NCBI RefSeq assembly: GCF_037038585.1
Contig: NC_092541.1
Location: 2,353,445-2,417,444 of the forward strand
Length of the DNA: 64,000 bases
Direction: 5' to 3'
Origin: Patagioenas fasciata
Lineage: Eukaryota; Chordata; Aves; Columbiformes; Columbidae
Shown one piece after another: positions 13,601-26,504 of this stretch; the stretch's first letter is position 1, and each line of letters opens with the position of its first letter. Both the position numbers and the translations under genes were made by a program. The notes beneath the pieces are model-generated. The model was not told where the DNA came from, did no database searches, and was given only the letters and a program-made list of their open reading frames with translations.

Positions 13601-14008
13601 AGAACAGCTGCTTTATTTCCCTGGTGTGTGGCACCAACAGCATCACAGAGCAGGACTGGACATTCCCTGTCCCTTTCCTGGGGCCAGTCCTGTTCCCTGC
13701 AGTCCTGAACTTCCCAAAAGGGCTTGAAAAACAGCCCAGGTTAGTGGGACATGGAGTTTTTTGTGCTTCTTCTAAATCCCCTCTAAAGTGCGAGGGAACA
13801 AATCCAATGCTTTGACTCAGTGGTCTGCAGAAGATCCAGCTGGAGCTAAAATCGGTTTCCCTGGGGGTCTCTGTAGACCTCTCTGGATGTTGGTGTTTTA
13901 CTTGTCTCTCCTCTCTCTGCCTTGCAGGCCGGGGCAGAGATCTCCACCGTGAACCCAGAGCAGTACTCTAAACGCTTCAACGAATTTATCTCCAATATCC
14001 TGACATAG
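4648..14008 (+). CDS. PIP4K2B: Phosphatidylinositol-5-phosphate 4-kinase type-2 beta (partial, exons 2-10)
   Basis: This lipid kinase makes PI(4,5)P2 from PI5P and is known as a cytosolic/nuclear dimer and GTP sensor. The coding exons are 4648-4745, 6160-6256, 9576-9728, 10479-10625, 10918-10956, 12312-12425, 12721-12979, 13362-13465 and 13928-14008. All are bounded by AG/GT with matching phases, and together they give 363 codons plus TAG. The human protein has 416 residues, so only the exon-1 part (about 53 aa) is missing, off the left edge. Visible marks are the kinase core [12 protein letters not shown], the TRNVF motif carrying the residues equivalent to GTP-sensing T201/F205, the acidic insert with the TPPDSPGN phospho-site region (human T322/S326), and the activation loop in the 13362 exon with the Ala equivalent to A381, which sets type-II specificity. 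The loop residue equivalent to human T376 is Ala. The acidic-insert sequence favours the beta over the alpha or gamma paralogue, and the neighbours (PSMB3, PCGF2) support it. Confidence 0.96.
13362..14008 (+). CDS. PIP4K2B: PIP4K2B terminal exons: activation loop and C terminus
   Basis: Two exons (13362-13465 and 13928-14008) encode [20 protein letters not shown] onward, then the C-terminal tail ending SNILT-stop. The first exon opens with the last two bases of a Ser codon split across the intron. The second begins on a codon boundary. The Ala in KKKAAHAAK corresponds to the activation-loop residue that distinguishes PI5P 4-kinases from PI4P 5-kinases. The tail [10 protein letters not shown] is nearly invariant in vertebrate PIP4Ks. 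Confidence 0.95.
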
Positions 14009-14450
14009 TTGTCTTCAGCCTTCGGCGAGAAATGAAGAGAAAGAGGGGCTACTTCCCAACAGAGGACGCAGCCTGTGACACTAAAACAGACACTGTAGCA
14101 GCATGTGGGGTGTGCATGTGTGTGTGTGCGTGTGCGAGAGTGAGCGTGTGGCGCTGTGTGACTTAAGAGAAAACTCATTCTAGGTGCACCCTCCAACGGT
14201 CCACTTGACCCAGGTGGAAAAGTGGGTTTTTATGTTACAGAAGTGCCCAGACATAGATTTGAGGGCTTTTTAAAACAAGAAAAGTGCATTGTTTCAGCAC
14301 TGCTCTTTGTAGTGACGTTTTCTCCTCTCTGATCCAGAGAATCCCATCGGGATGCGATAACGTGGCACTGTATGAAAGGGGTTGCTCTAGATCACGGTCG
14401 GTAGGAGTGAAGCAGTGCCTGATTCCACAAACTACTACTTTTTTTTAATT

Positions 14451-14498
14451 TTTATTATTATTATTATTATTATTATTGTTATTATTATTATTATTATT
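14451..14498 (+). repeat. (ATT)n microsatellite in PIP4K2B 3'UTR
   Basis: An uninterrupted ATT trinucleotide run of about 16 units contains one GTT variant. In the transcript it would be an AU-rich tract shortly after the stop codon. Confidence 0.9.
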
Positions 14499-17400
14499 GG
14501 ACTGTCTTTGCCAGAAAGACATGCAAGCCCTTTTATTTGCCTCTTGGTAGGAATTGGAAGGAAAATAGCTCAGCATTTCAAGGATGGAAAATATTACTCT
14601 GATAAGGAGGAGTCGCTGAACTTTAGGTAAATTCAGACTGGGACACTTTATATTTTTTGGTTAATTTAAGTAACAAAAACTGCTTTTGTAACTGCACTTG
14701 ATTTACAGGAAAGACGAGGGAAATGAACATCCACCAAAGACGATCGCTTAAAAAGGTTTGACTCCTAGACCCTAAAAATGAACAGTCTGAAAGGTAATAG
14801 AGGCACTGAACGACCTCAGATAATCATGTGCTCGGACCCATTGTGCTTTCAATTGGCCAGCTATGAAGATTTCATAAAAGAAAAAGAAAATAAGGCGGTT
14901 TGTACCTGTAGATACGGGATAGGATTTGAGTATCTGGAACGTTTCCCTGTCGCACCTCGGTCAGGAGTTGCCGTGTCTCTTAGGTGACAGCCTCACATCG
15001 CGGTTCTGCCAGTGTTAATCTAACTAATGTTCAGTCTTCCTTCCTCGCCCCGTCTGCAACAGGTACTTGAATTTGTTTCCCGACAGAGGCTCTTTGGTTA
15101 GTCGGTTTATTTTTTAAATGCTAATGTGACTTGCACACGAAGGAATCGGACTCGCTGCCAGTGGGGAGCGTGGGGAGCTGTGACTGTGGAGCAAATCCCA
15201 CCGCTCAGGAGGACTCAGGACTTGGGCTGTGGTTGTTCCCACACCTCTCCGCTCCATCCCCCTCTCTAGAGCGACAGTCAAGGAGTGGAAACGTTCGAAC
15301 CCTTGCGCCAGATTTATTCCCCCCATAAGGAGTTGGAACTGATTTGCGTGACTCAATAACGTCCTGTTGTCTCCTGAACGCTTGTAATATTTTTCACAGC
15401 CGAGCTTGTCAGACTTGCTTTGGGTTTCGTTAGCTCTGCCGCACAACAGTTACAGATCTTTTGGTTCGTTTTTCTTTTCTTTAAATTTTCTTTCGAAGCA
15501 GGATTTAGTGTTTTGAACAAACCTCTTGCAGTTGAAACATATTGCTTATCTGCCTTGAAACTGTTCTCACATATGCCTTTGTTTCGGGAATAAGCTGTTT
15601 CGAATGTCTGTCCTGTGCTGTAACGCGTGCTACAGTTTGCTGTGTGGAATTTGGTCCTTTCGAGAGATAACTGGTGCTCATCACATCCCGGTAATTGCCC
15701 TGGACTAACGCTGGCTCTGGGCTGGATGCTGAATGTGGGCTTGGTTTTTGGTTCTCGTGTTCATAGCCACATTCGTGATGTGAATCCCACAGGTCTCAGC
15801 TCTGAAAGGGCCAAAACGGGGCCGGAGTTTCAGCCCAGCAGAGCGCGCTGTAAATAGAGTCTTTGAGAAGTCAAAATTAATAGTAGGGGTCGTGATGGGA
15901 TATGAATCCTTTTATTCATTCGTGGGTCATTCCCTTTAACGCGGGACAAATTTCTCCCCCCATTGTGTGTGATGTGGGGATAACACACCGTTGTCTGGAG
16001 GCCCCAGAGCCTCGTGTCTTAAGGTGTGGAGCTGGAAAAGCCACAAAAATAGCGCAGCTATGAGAATCCTTTCAAATAGGGAAGACTTGGAGGGTATCAT
16101 GAGCTTAGCTTTGTGGGCATTATATGGGTTGAGTAAGCGCTTAAGTTTACTATCGATCAGAAATTAAACACCGATCGCTTTTTATTCTTGACAGTTTTAA
16201 AAATCTCCATTGAATCCGCAACTTTGGCCCGGTAAGTTCGCCATTCTCCTTCTGGGAAACTCGCTGTTTGTCTCTAAATCGTGTATTAAAAAAAAGAAGA
16301 GGAAAAGGGGGGAGGAAAAGAGAAGGAAATTAGTGAACTGCAGGGAGATGCTACCCAAAGTAAGTAGGAAAATGAAGCTTGCGTAGCTCGGAGCAACAGT
16401 CTCGTTGGCTGAATGTCATACCCAGGAATGAAGTGAAACTGCAGGTGGTTCCTGCAGCGATCTCTGCAGAAGTCACGGTGCGAAGGGCTTAGGAGCAGTT
16501 GGCCGGTGTTTCCCTATTCCACTCCAACCAAACTCAATTGGCTGCTCTGGCTCAAGTGACCCCAAAAGCCCCCTGAACTCTGTTCACTTTAGCACTTCCT
16601 AATTCTGCCACTTCCATCAAGTTGCCATACTGTGTGTATTAAAGTAATTAAATGCAATTTTCTCACTTAATGATGTATTACCCAGGTATGTAACTTTGTT
16701 TAACATAAGCATTTTGTATATTGTTTACATTTTGAGAGGTAGCATTATGTTAAAAATGCTAATTTTTGTTTCTAGACAGTATTTTTATTACCAGAACAAG
16801 AAGTGAAGCTGCAAATATTTGATTTGTTTTTAAAAGGGACTTTTTTTCTTTCGTTTTTATTGTTTTGCTTTGGTTTGTTTTTTTTTTTAATCTTGTTTTA
16901 GGTCACTTTTTTAACTCAAGTATTTAAAAGGAGAACCCAGCCCTTTCGATTCTGGTTTTACAACTGCTTGTGCTAGTTTGTCGTCTGTTTCTGGTGTGAG
17001 TTTAGTTCTAGTTTGCTAAGCGTAGATATCTCTGTCTGTAGCGCGTACCCTGCGGAACACTTGGCACTGAAGTGCGTTTGAAAACCACCCCTGGCCGAAA
17101 GAGCTGCAGTAGGTAGGCAGATGGCTCAGACCATGGGCGGATTGATGGACTTTTCAAGACGTTTCAGCGCAATTCTTTGGTCAACTGGAGTTTCAAAATG
17201 ACAAAACCCAACCTCAGCGTGCGGTGAGTTTGGGTGAGCTACAGGATTCCTATCCCTGTGCTGAGGGGGTTTCTGTACACGGCCCTTTGGACCTAGAACG
17301 TGGATCCCTGTTGAGATAGCTCTGGAATCAGCAGGAGAGGGAAGGCAGAGCGCGGAGTCGCAGTTCAGGTGCAGCTCTGCTCCAACAGCGCAATAAAACC

Positions 17401-18463
17401 CACTCGAGAACACGTTGGGTCATTGTTTAATTAGACCCACGCGTTCTGGAGCGTGAGGCAAAGGGCCTGGTGTTTGTGAGGTTTTAGAGAAAAGTCATTG
17501 GGAGTTCACTTCTCCCAGCGAGGAGCAGTGGGGTCCTTCCCTCCGGTGTGGTGCACACCTCTGATTGGCCACGTTTTAATTAGAAAAGCCGTGATTGTTA
17601 CATTAATCGCAGGGATAACTTCTGGGGTAGAGGCTGCACTCCCACACCTGAGGTTTGAATTGGATTAGCAGCAAAACCAACTAAAACACTTGAGTGTGAT
17701 TTCCTTTTCAGGGAGGAATCTCCTGCTTTCCCTTCCCGAGGGGAACTCGCCTTTTAGCCCCAAAAATGGCACAAACCAGGGTTGTGTTGTAGTTTCGGGC
17801 CTGGTTTGGTAGGGTTGTGTCTTGGCCTCGTTGGACAAACACCTCCCACTCCTGCATCCCTGCACGGAGTCCAGGTGTTCAACCTCCCGGTGGTACAAAC
17901 CTTTCCATGCGTGTCCTGAACTCGGTTTGCGACACCGCGTAACCGACCTGGGAGAGATCGCCCTTAAAATAGCCCCGAAAAACCAGCTTTCCCCCTCTGT
18001 GTCTTAACGTCCCATTTCAGGTTTGCCTTCCCCAGCTCCTGAGAGCCGTTCTCTGGTATCCGTATCAGCCACTACTGATTTCCCGTGCTCTTTTGAAACA
18101 AATATCTCGTGTAACAGCGATGGCAAAGCTCGAGGAACCAACTGCTGGTCATCCACGGTGGTTTCGGTTTTCACTGCTCACAAGTTGCGTGGAAACGCAG
18201 CCGGGTTGAGTTGTGTCTAGTGAGCGTATTACACACAGGCCACAAGGGCGGGCAGGGCTAATCAGTGCAACTGAAAAAAATGTGAATAAATTAAGTTGAA
18301 TCTAAAACTTTAAACAGAAGAAAGCATTCTAGGTTTTTTCACTGCTGTTTTTTAAATAGGAATTTTAAGTCCTCTGTGCTTGTCTGTTTGCTAGGAGCAG
18401 TTTGAGACACTGTTACTGTTTTGAAATGCATGCATGTTACAAGATGAGTCTCCAACCAGAGAA

Positions 18464-18469
18464 AATAAA
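18464..18469 (+). terminator. PIP4K2B: Poly(A) signal AATAAA, PIP4K2B
   Basis: A canonical hexamer is followed within about 40 bases by a GT/T-rich stretch (tttgtgtacatctgttctt) typical of a downstream cleavage element. It lies about 340 bp before the oppositely oriented PSMB3 signal. Confidence 0.65.
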
Positions 18470-18804
18470 ATGAAAACTTTGTGTACATCTGTTCTTACTG
18501 CTGTCCTAACCATCCACTGTCACTCCATGAGGTACGTGGTCTTTTTAGTCCTAGATTAACCACAACTGGAGAAGTCTTTTTATATGTGCCTGTAAAATGG
18601 GGGGGTTAATTACGAACTGATTTTAGCAAGTCCTGGGTATGCTGAGTCGCTCACACGTGTGGGTGCAGAGGGAGATGAGTGTGGGTGGCTCAGGGAAACC
18701 TGAGCTCTACCGTAGAACACCCAAGCTCCTTCCCATAGCTTTAGAGATGAGAACTGAATCCCAGCGTTCAAACCCAAGAGAAGGAAAGTTCGTTATGATA
18801 GAGT

Positions 18805-18810
18805 TTTATT
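18805..18810 (-). terminator. PSMB3: Poly(A) signal AATAAA, PSMB3
   Basis: TTTATT on the plus strand is AATAAA on the minus strand, 36 bases downstream of the PSMB3 stop codon. This gives PSMB3 a very short 3'UTR. Confidence 0.8.
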
Positions 18811-18845
18811 TTAAAAAAGTTCCAAGCAGACAGGGATGTGCTGGG

Positions 18846-21209
<2,364 letters not shown>

Positions 21210-21420
21210 GGTGGCGGCTGCTCGGACCCCGCTCCGCTGCCCCGGCCGCTCCGCACACCGCCCCGCCGCCCCGCTGCTCCCGCCTCTCGCCGCCTCCCAT
21301 TGGCGCCCGCAGTGGCTTCCCGCTCGCTATTGGTGGTTGGGCGCGCGGCGGGGCGGAGCTGATTGGTTGCGGCGGCCGCTGAGGGCGAGGCGGAAAAGTG
21401 AAGAGTCATAGTGAGCGGGG
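21210..21420 (-). promoter_or_regulatory. PSMB3: PSMB3 promoter with three CCAAT boxes
   Basis: GC-rich, CpG-dense sequence lies upstream of the PSMB3 ATG with no TATA box. ATTGG on the plus strand (CCAAT on the coding strand) occurs at 21299-21303, 21329-21333 and 21362-21366. The spacing of about 30-33 bp is typical of NF-Y-driven housekeeping promoters. The transcription start is probably between 21215 and 21290, but this is inferred. Confidence 0.7.
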
Positions 21421-21454
21421 CATGCCGGGACGGCGGCGGACTGGGCGGGGCGGG

Positions 21455-21635
21455 GCTTGCACAGCTGGATCCGCGGGGTGCGCAGCTGTGTGTGTGCGCA
21501 AGGGCACGGCACAGCTGGATGTGCGCACAAAGGGCATGGCACAGCTGGAGGGACACCCAAAGGGCATGGCACGGCTGGAGGGACACGCAAAGGGCACGGA
21601 ACAGCTGGAGGGACACGCAGGGGCACTGCAGAGGT
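21455..21635. repeat. 30-bp minisatellite upstream of PSMB3
   Basis: About five imperfect copies of a 30-bp unit of the form GGCATGGCACAGCTGGAGGG plus ACACSCAAAG. The last three are nearly identical. It has no coding potential. It sits 250-430 bp upstream of the PSMB3 start. Confidence 0.85.
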
Positions 21636-21639
21636 GATA

Positions 21640-23160
21640 GGCAGGGAAAAGCTGGCCAAACCTGCCTGAATTTAACTAGAAATTCCAGGAATCCCATCCT
21701 ACTGTGCAGAACACTGGAGCGGGTCAGGCCTTGTTCACCCTCTGGGACTCGGGGGCAAAACCCTAAACTCATCCTGTGGGGCCAGGGACAGTGGAAAAAA
21801 GCTCTTTGGAGAGTGGCTGGTGCCATCAAGCCACTGTAAAGTCACTCTGTAAAATCACTGTAAAGCCATTGTAAAGTCACTCTGTAAAGCAGCGAGTCAC
21901 ATCCTGGCGAGGGGGAGGACCCTGACAAATGGCTGCGAGGGTATTTTTTATTCCGAGATCATTTCAAAGGGGGATTTGCACTCTGCAGAGTTTTGGATTT
22001 CCTCCCCCATCCCCGCTCGCCAGCTCGCCCCTCTCCTGGAGGAGACGGGATTAAACGTTTAATTCGGGGGAGTGATGTTGTGCCAGAGGGAAAAAGATCC
22101 ATGTGTTTGGAAACGTTCTCACATGCACAACAGATCAGGCCGCCTGGTTTCAATGAAAACCCCCGGCCTGTGCAGGGGCTCTTCATCCGCCCCGGGACCG
22201 TGTCCCGGAGGCACAGCCCGTCCTGCGACTGTTGTATTTTTAAAGTGTTTTCCATTGTAAAAGGTTTCTTGCAGGGATGAAGTCAGAGGCCACATTCTGG
22301 TGGGAACCCCCCACACACTGAGGAGAGAAGGAGCAGAGCCAGATGGAAATTGCCCCATGGGCAGAGTCCGGCTGTCCCGGGTGGCAGTGGGGAGGTGGCC
22401 CCTTCACTTCTCCCTTTGCTTTCCCATCCACCTCGTGCTCCCAGGTCTGGAAGGCAGCAGCAATTCCCTTCCCTGGGCTGGGGCCCCAGCGATTCCCCAA
22501 CATTTTGTAGCTCTGGAGCTCTTGAAACACCAGGGATCCTCCCGGCAAAGTTTTATGCCCTGCATCAAAACATTGACTTCATTATTTCTGGTATGAAAAT
22601 AAAATCGGGGCAAGAGGGGAATGTAAATAGATTTTACGAGATTTTGTAAGAGAGGAGAACTTCAACAATGCAGGTTTTGGACCCCTTTCAGCTTATTTTT
22701 AAGGCAAAATATGGACTCTGGATGGAAACAGGCTCTCTGTTCCATTTTTAACGTCCCAACACGTCCTTTTGCTTATGGGGGAAACTGCGGTGCAGGGGGG
22801 AGCACAGGGTGAGCAGAACTCTTTGTGTTCACGTCAGGGTCCGTTTTCCTCCTTGCCCAGCGCCTTGGAGAGAGCTGTGAGCCCGCGATAAGCACCGGGG
22901 CCGCATCCTGCCCCTTCACAGCTTCTCCCCATCCAGCTCAGCCCGGTTCTGAGGGCAACGACCATCCCAAAGGGGCAGAAGCAGCCCCACCGAGTCCCTA
23001 CGCACCTCTTTGCAGAGTGAAAACCCACCCTACCCACCCCACCGGGGCGCGGGGCCGGGCCTCCTTCAACCCCCTCGGCTGTGTCCATCCTCGGCCGCTT
23101 CCTCCTTCTGTCCCCGGAAAAAACGGGGAAAAGGCAGGGGGAAAAAAGGGAAAGCGGGGT
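21640..23160. other. Intergenic region PSMB3 to tRNA-Asn
   Basis: No exon was recognised on either strand. A short degenerate tandem of GTAAARYCACTCT occurs at about 21837-21890. The rest is unique-looking, moderately GC-rich DNA. Confidence 0.5.
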
Positions 23161-23174
23161 AAAATGTAGAATAC

Positions 23175-23191
23175 CGTCCCTGGGTGGGCTC

Positions 23192-23242
<51 letters not shown>

Positions 23243-23248
23243 AGAGAC
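23175..23248 (-). tRNA. tRNA-Asn (anticodon GTT)
   Basis: The complementary strand folds as a 74-nt tRNA. The acceptor stem GTCTCTG pairs with CAGGGAC, the D-arm contains GGCGCAATCGGTTAGCGC, the anticodon loop is CTGTTAACC with GTT, and the T-arm is GGTTGGTGGTTCGAGCCCAC. Internal pol III promoter boxes A (TGGCGCAATCGG) and B (GGTTCGAGCC) are intact. A TTTT terminator lies at 23161-23164 on the same strand, about 10 nt past the gene. The sequence is essentially the standard vertebrate tRNA-Asn(GTT), with no intron. Confidence 0.97.
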
Positions 23249-23304
23249 CGCGCTGTTGAGTGCGTTTGCGGCAGCCGCACTCAGCCGGAGCATCCTCGGG
23301 AGCG

Positions 23305-23480
23305 CTCGCAGGTACCGGTACCGGCCACCTGACACGGGCACCGGGAACGTCGCCGGTACGGGTACAGGAAAGGTCACAGGCACCGGTACTGGGCACGGGA
23401 ACCGGCACTGGGTACAGTAGTGGGAACCGGCACCGGGTAATCAGGCACCGGCACCGGGTACCGGCATAGGAAACGAAACC
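23305..23480. repeat. GC-rich ACCGGCACCGGGT-type minisatellite
   Basis: Degenerate repeats of roughly 12 bp built from accggcaccgggta and accggtacygggcac occur beside the tRNA gene. CpG density is high. Several open frames across it are repeat artefacts. Confidence 0.75.
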
Positions 23481-23899
23481 GGCGCCGAGCAATCAGGCGT
23501 CGGCACCTGCTCTGGGCACCGGGACACCGGGCGGGACGTTCATCACACGGCTGCAACCGTGTGGGCTGAGGCGAAACGCGCGTGGGCGCTGCGTCGCGTT
23601 GAGTAGCCGGCGCACCGGGTGTTGAGAAGGGTTCTCAGTCGGACCGAGCCCGGGCCGGACTCACGCGGGAGCCGCGGACACGCGTGGGGCAGCGGGGCCG
23701 TCTGGCGCTTTACGCCGAGGAGGAGCTGCGGGGCGTTGCGGGGGTAGTCGACACGAGTGGGCGCCCCGGCTGCCTGCACCCCCGAAACACCGCGGGAGCC
23801 CCCGGCGGGGCGTCCCCGGCCCCCGAGACGGATCCCACCCGCCCGTGGGACCGGCCCCGTGCGGGGAAAACGGCGCCGTGAGCCCACCCGCTCCTCTCC

Positions 23900-24365
23900 C
23901 CTTCCTCCCTCTCTTTTATTTCTTTTCCGCTTTTTCATTTTTCCCCGTCCTTCCCTTTTTTCCTGCCTTTCTTTTTACTGTTCCTCCTTTCCTTTTTCCT
24001 TTCCTTTCCTTTCCTTTCCTTTCCTTTCCTTTCCTTTCCTTTCCTTTCCTTTCCTTTCCTTTCCTTTCCTTTCCTTTTTCTTTTTCCTTTTTCCCTTTCC
24101 TTTCCCTTTTCCCCTTTCCCCTTTCCCCTTTCCCCTTTCCCCTTTCCCCTTTCCTTTCCTTTCCTTTCCTTTCCTTTCCTTTCCTTTCCTTTCCTTTCCT
24201 TTCCTTTCCTTTCCTTTCCTTTCCTTTCCTTTCCTTTCCTTTCCTTTCCTTTCCTTTCCTTTCCTTTCCTCCTGTTCCTTTTTCCTTCTCCCCGCTCCTT
24301 TTCCATCTTCTCCTTTCTCCAATTTCCCTCTATTTTTCTTCCTTTTTCGTTATTTTACCCCTTTC
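23900..24365. repeat. Polypyrimidine tract with (TTTCC)n and (CCCCTTT)n
   Basis: About 460 bp is nearly pure pyrimidine on the plus strand. It contains a (TTTCC)n block at about 23996-24078, a (CCCCTTT)n heptamer block at about 24104-24150 and a second (TTTCC)n block at about 24149-24270. It begins about 700 bp upstream of the PCGF2 promoter. Long open frames in it on both strands (Phe/Pro/Ser- or Lys/Gly/Glu-rich) are not genes. Mirror symmetry makes triplex (H-DNA) formation plausible. Confidence 0.95.
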
Positions 24366-24659
24366 CCATCCCCTTCCCCTCCCGCCGCGGGTCCCGCCGA
24401 ACACCGCCAGGCACCGGCCCAAGTCCCGAGGGTCCCGGGGAAGCTCCGGCGGGGCCCCGCGGGTCCCACGTCGCCTCCCGGGCGAAAAGTCCTTCCATTT
24501 GGGGCCAAAAACGGTCCCAGCGAGCGCTGTTCGGGGTGGGGGTCCCGGGGCACCACCCGAGCTGTGCCGTAGTGATGGGGGAACACCGGGACCCGTTAAC
24601 GGGGAGGGGACGGGGGCTGCCGCCGGGCACCGCTACCCCGGCTCGGATTCTGGGCTCGG

Positions 24660-25130
24660 ATTTTGGGGTGTTCTCTTATCCTTCATGAGCAAAACGGGGG
24701 GGTGGAGGCGGCAGCGGGGCGCTTCTCAAGCACCGGTGTCCCCCGGGGCGGGGCGGGAGCGGAGGACCGTGTCCTGGCGGGGCGGGGCGGGGCGGGGGGG
24801 GGTGTGGACCCCCAATCTCGGCCCCTCACTCCCCTCCTCCGCAACACCCCAAAGGAATGAGGTCACGTGGGGCGGGGCGGGGCCTGGCGGCGGCTGGAGG
24901 AGGGAAAAAAATTAAAAAAAATAAAAAAAGGAGGAAAAAAGAAAATTATTAAAAAAAAAAAAAGAAAGGAAAAAAAGAAGGAAAAAAAAAAGGAGCGAGA
25001 GAAAAAAGGGCCCCGGGCGCAGCGCCGCCGCCGCACCGAGCAGCGCCGAGCCGAGCCGAGCCGCGCCGAGCCGCGCCGCCCGGCGGGAGCGGAGGGGCGG
25101 CCCCGCGGCCGCCGCTGCCGCCGCCACCAG
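24660..25130 (+). promoter_or_regulatory. PCGF2: PCGF2 CpG-island promoter and putative 5'UTR exon 1
   Basis: A run of GGGGCGGGGCGGGG (Sp/KLF sites) near 24776-24797 is followed by an E-box CACGTG at 24864-24869 abutting more GC boxes. Next come a 100-bp A-rich purine stretch (24903-25005) and a GCC/GAG-rich segment ending at ACCAG|GTAGGG, where the GT is at 25131-25132. That is a plausible donor for a non-coding first exon spliced to the ATG exon at 28182. The start site is not determinable from sequence alone. Confidence 0.55.
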
Positions 25131-26504
25131 GTAGGGACGCGGCTCCGGGTCCCCCCCCCGCGCCGCTACCGGGCTCCGCCGCCGCCCCCCCCCCGCGCCC
25201 TTTTCTTTCCGTGTTCAAGATGGCCGATGGCCGCCGCCTCCCCCCGCTTTGTGCCGCGGCCCCGCTCCTGCCCGCGGGAGGCGTGACCCCCCCACCCCAC
25301 GGCGGGCACCGGCGAGCGGACACGGAGCCCTGACAGCCCCGGCTCCCGCTGCCCCCCCGCCGGGCCCGGTGCGGCGTGGAGCGGGGCGGTGCGGTCCCGC
25401 CGCGGGGGGCCGGGCTGGGCTGTCAGCGGCCCCGAGTACAAAGGGCTGCGGGGCACCGGGTGTGCCCCAACCCCGACCCCAAATCGTGCCCACACCCCCC
25501 CTCCCCAAAATGAAATGAAGCGGGAGCTGCCCCGCGGCGCCGGGACGGGCCCACCCGCCGGGCTGAACCGGGGACCGCGGGGCACAGTGTGGGGTCACGC
25601 GTGTCCGTGCGCCCGTGGCAGGCGGGTGTCACGCACCGGCGCGGGGAGGGGGGGGGGTTGTGCGCACACGGGTGTGTGGACACGCGTGTCCGTGCCCTTC
25701 CCGCGGGGTTTCCTCCTCCCTTCCCGCTGTTCGGCTTCTCGGCAGCAGCCGGTGCCCGCGTCCCGCACCCCGGGAGGGGCGGGGGATCCCGGCGGGGCGG
25801 GCGGGGGCTCACGCTCCGCTGCCTTTTTGTCGTGTTCCCGGTGCGTGGGGGCCCGTGGCCGCCGTGCGGGCGAGCGGGCAGTGCCGGGGAAGCCGTCCCG
25901 GTTTATTTCCCGGTCCCCGGGCTCGCCGCCGCCGGTGAGTCCCGCAGGGAGGGGGCGGCCGGTCGGGTCCAAGTTCCCGGTGACTTTGAAACGTCCTTCC
26001 TCAGCCGTGCCCGGTCCGGGGGTATTTTGGGGAGGGGGGCGGACAGTGCCGGGCCGCCGCCCATGGAGACAAAAGACCCCGAAATTCGCGGCCGGGGGTG
26101 CCGGGGAGGCGGCTGCGGGCGGCGGGACCGACCCCGGCGGCGGGACCGGGGCAGCGGCCGCCGCTGGCGGGACGGGGCAGCCCCGAGGGCTCCGGTGGGG
26201 CCGGTGCTACGGGCGGCTCCTGGCCCGGGGGGGTCCGGGGCTTTGTTCGCCCCCGCGGCAGGAAATCGCGGTTGTTGTCACCCAGTTTATTGGAACCAGT
26301 TTGCGCCGGTGGCTCAGGCTCCCACCTCCCGGGTCGCCATTGGCGGCTGCGAGCACCAAAAGCAGCAAAATCCACCCAAAATGCAGCCGTGGGACCTTGA
26401 CCCCCCAAAGATTCCTGCCGGCCGGCGGGGGGGTGCTGACAGTGGCCCACATCACCTATGGGCTGCAGAGGGCTGAGGACACCTGCCCAGGGGCAGCAGG
26501 GTGT

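Larger units (their letters stand above)
14009..18490 (+). other. PIP4K2B: PIP4K2B 3'UTR (long)
   Basis: Non-coding sequence follows the TAG stop, with no competing exon. AATAAA hexamers occur at 17392-17397 and 18464-18469. The latter is the last before the convergent PSMB3 gene, so the transcript probably ends near 18490. Human PIP4K2B also has a 3'UTR of several kilobases. The stretch includes a GT-rich run near 14110-14140, an (ATT)n microsatellite at 14451-14498 and T-rich stretches near 16850-16900. The exact 3' end is inferred. Confidence 0.6.

Noticed and set aside
23757-24915. 356- and 271-codon Phe/Pro/Leu-rich frames and the Lys/Gly/Glu-rich minus frames
   Set aside because: They read through (TTTCC)n and (CCCCTTT)n microsatellites.
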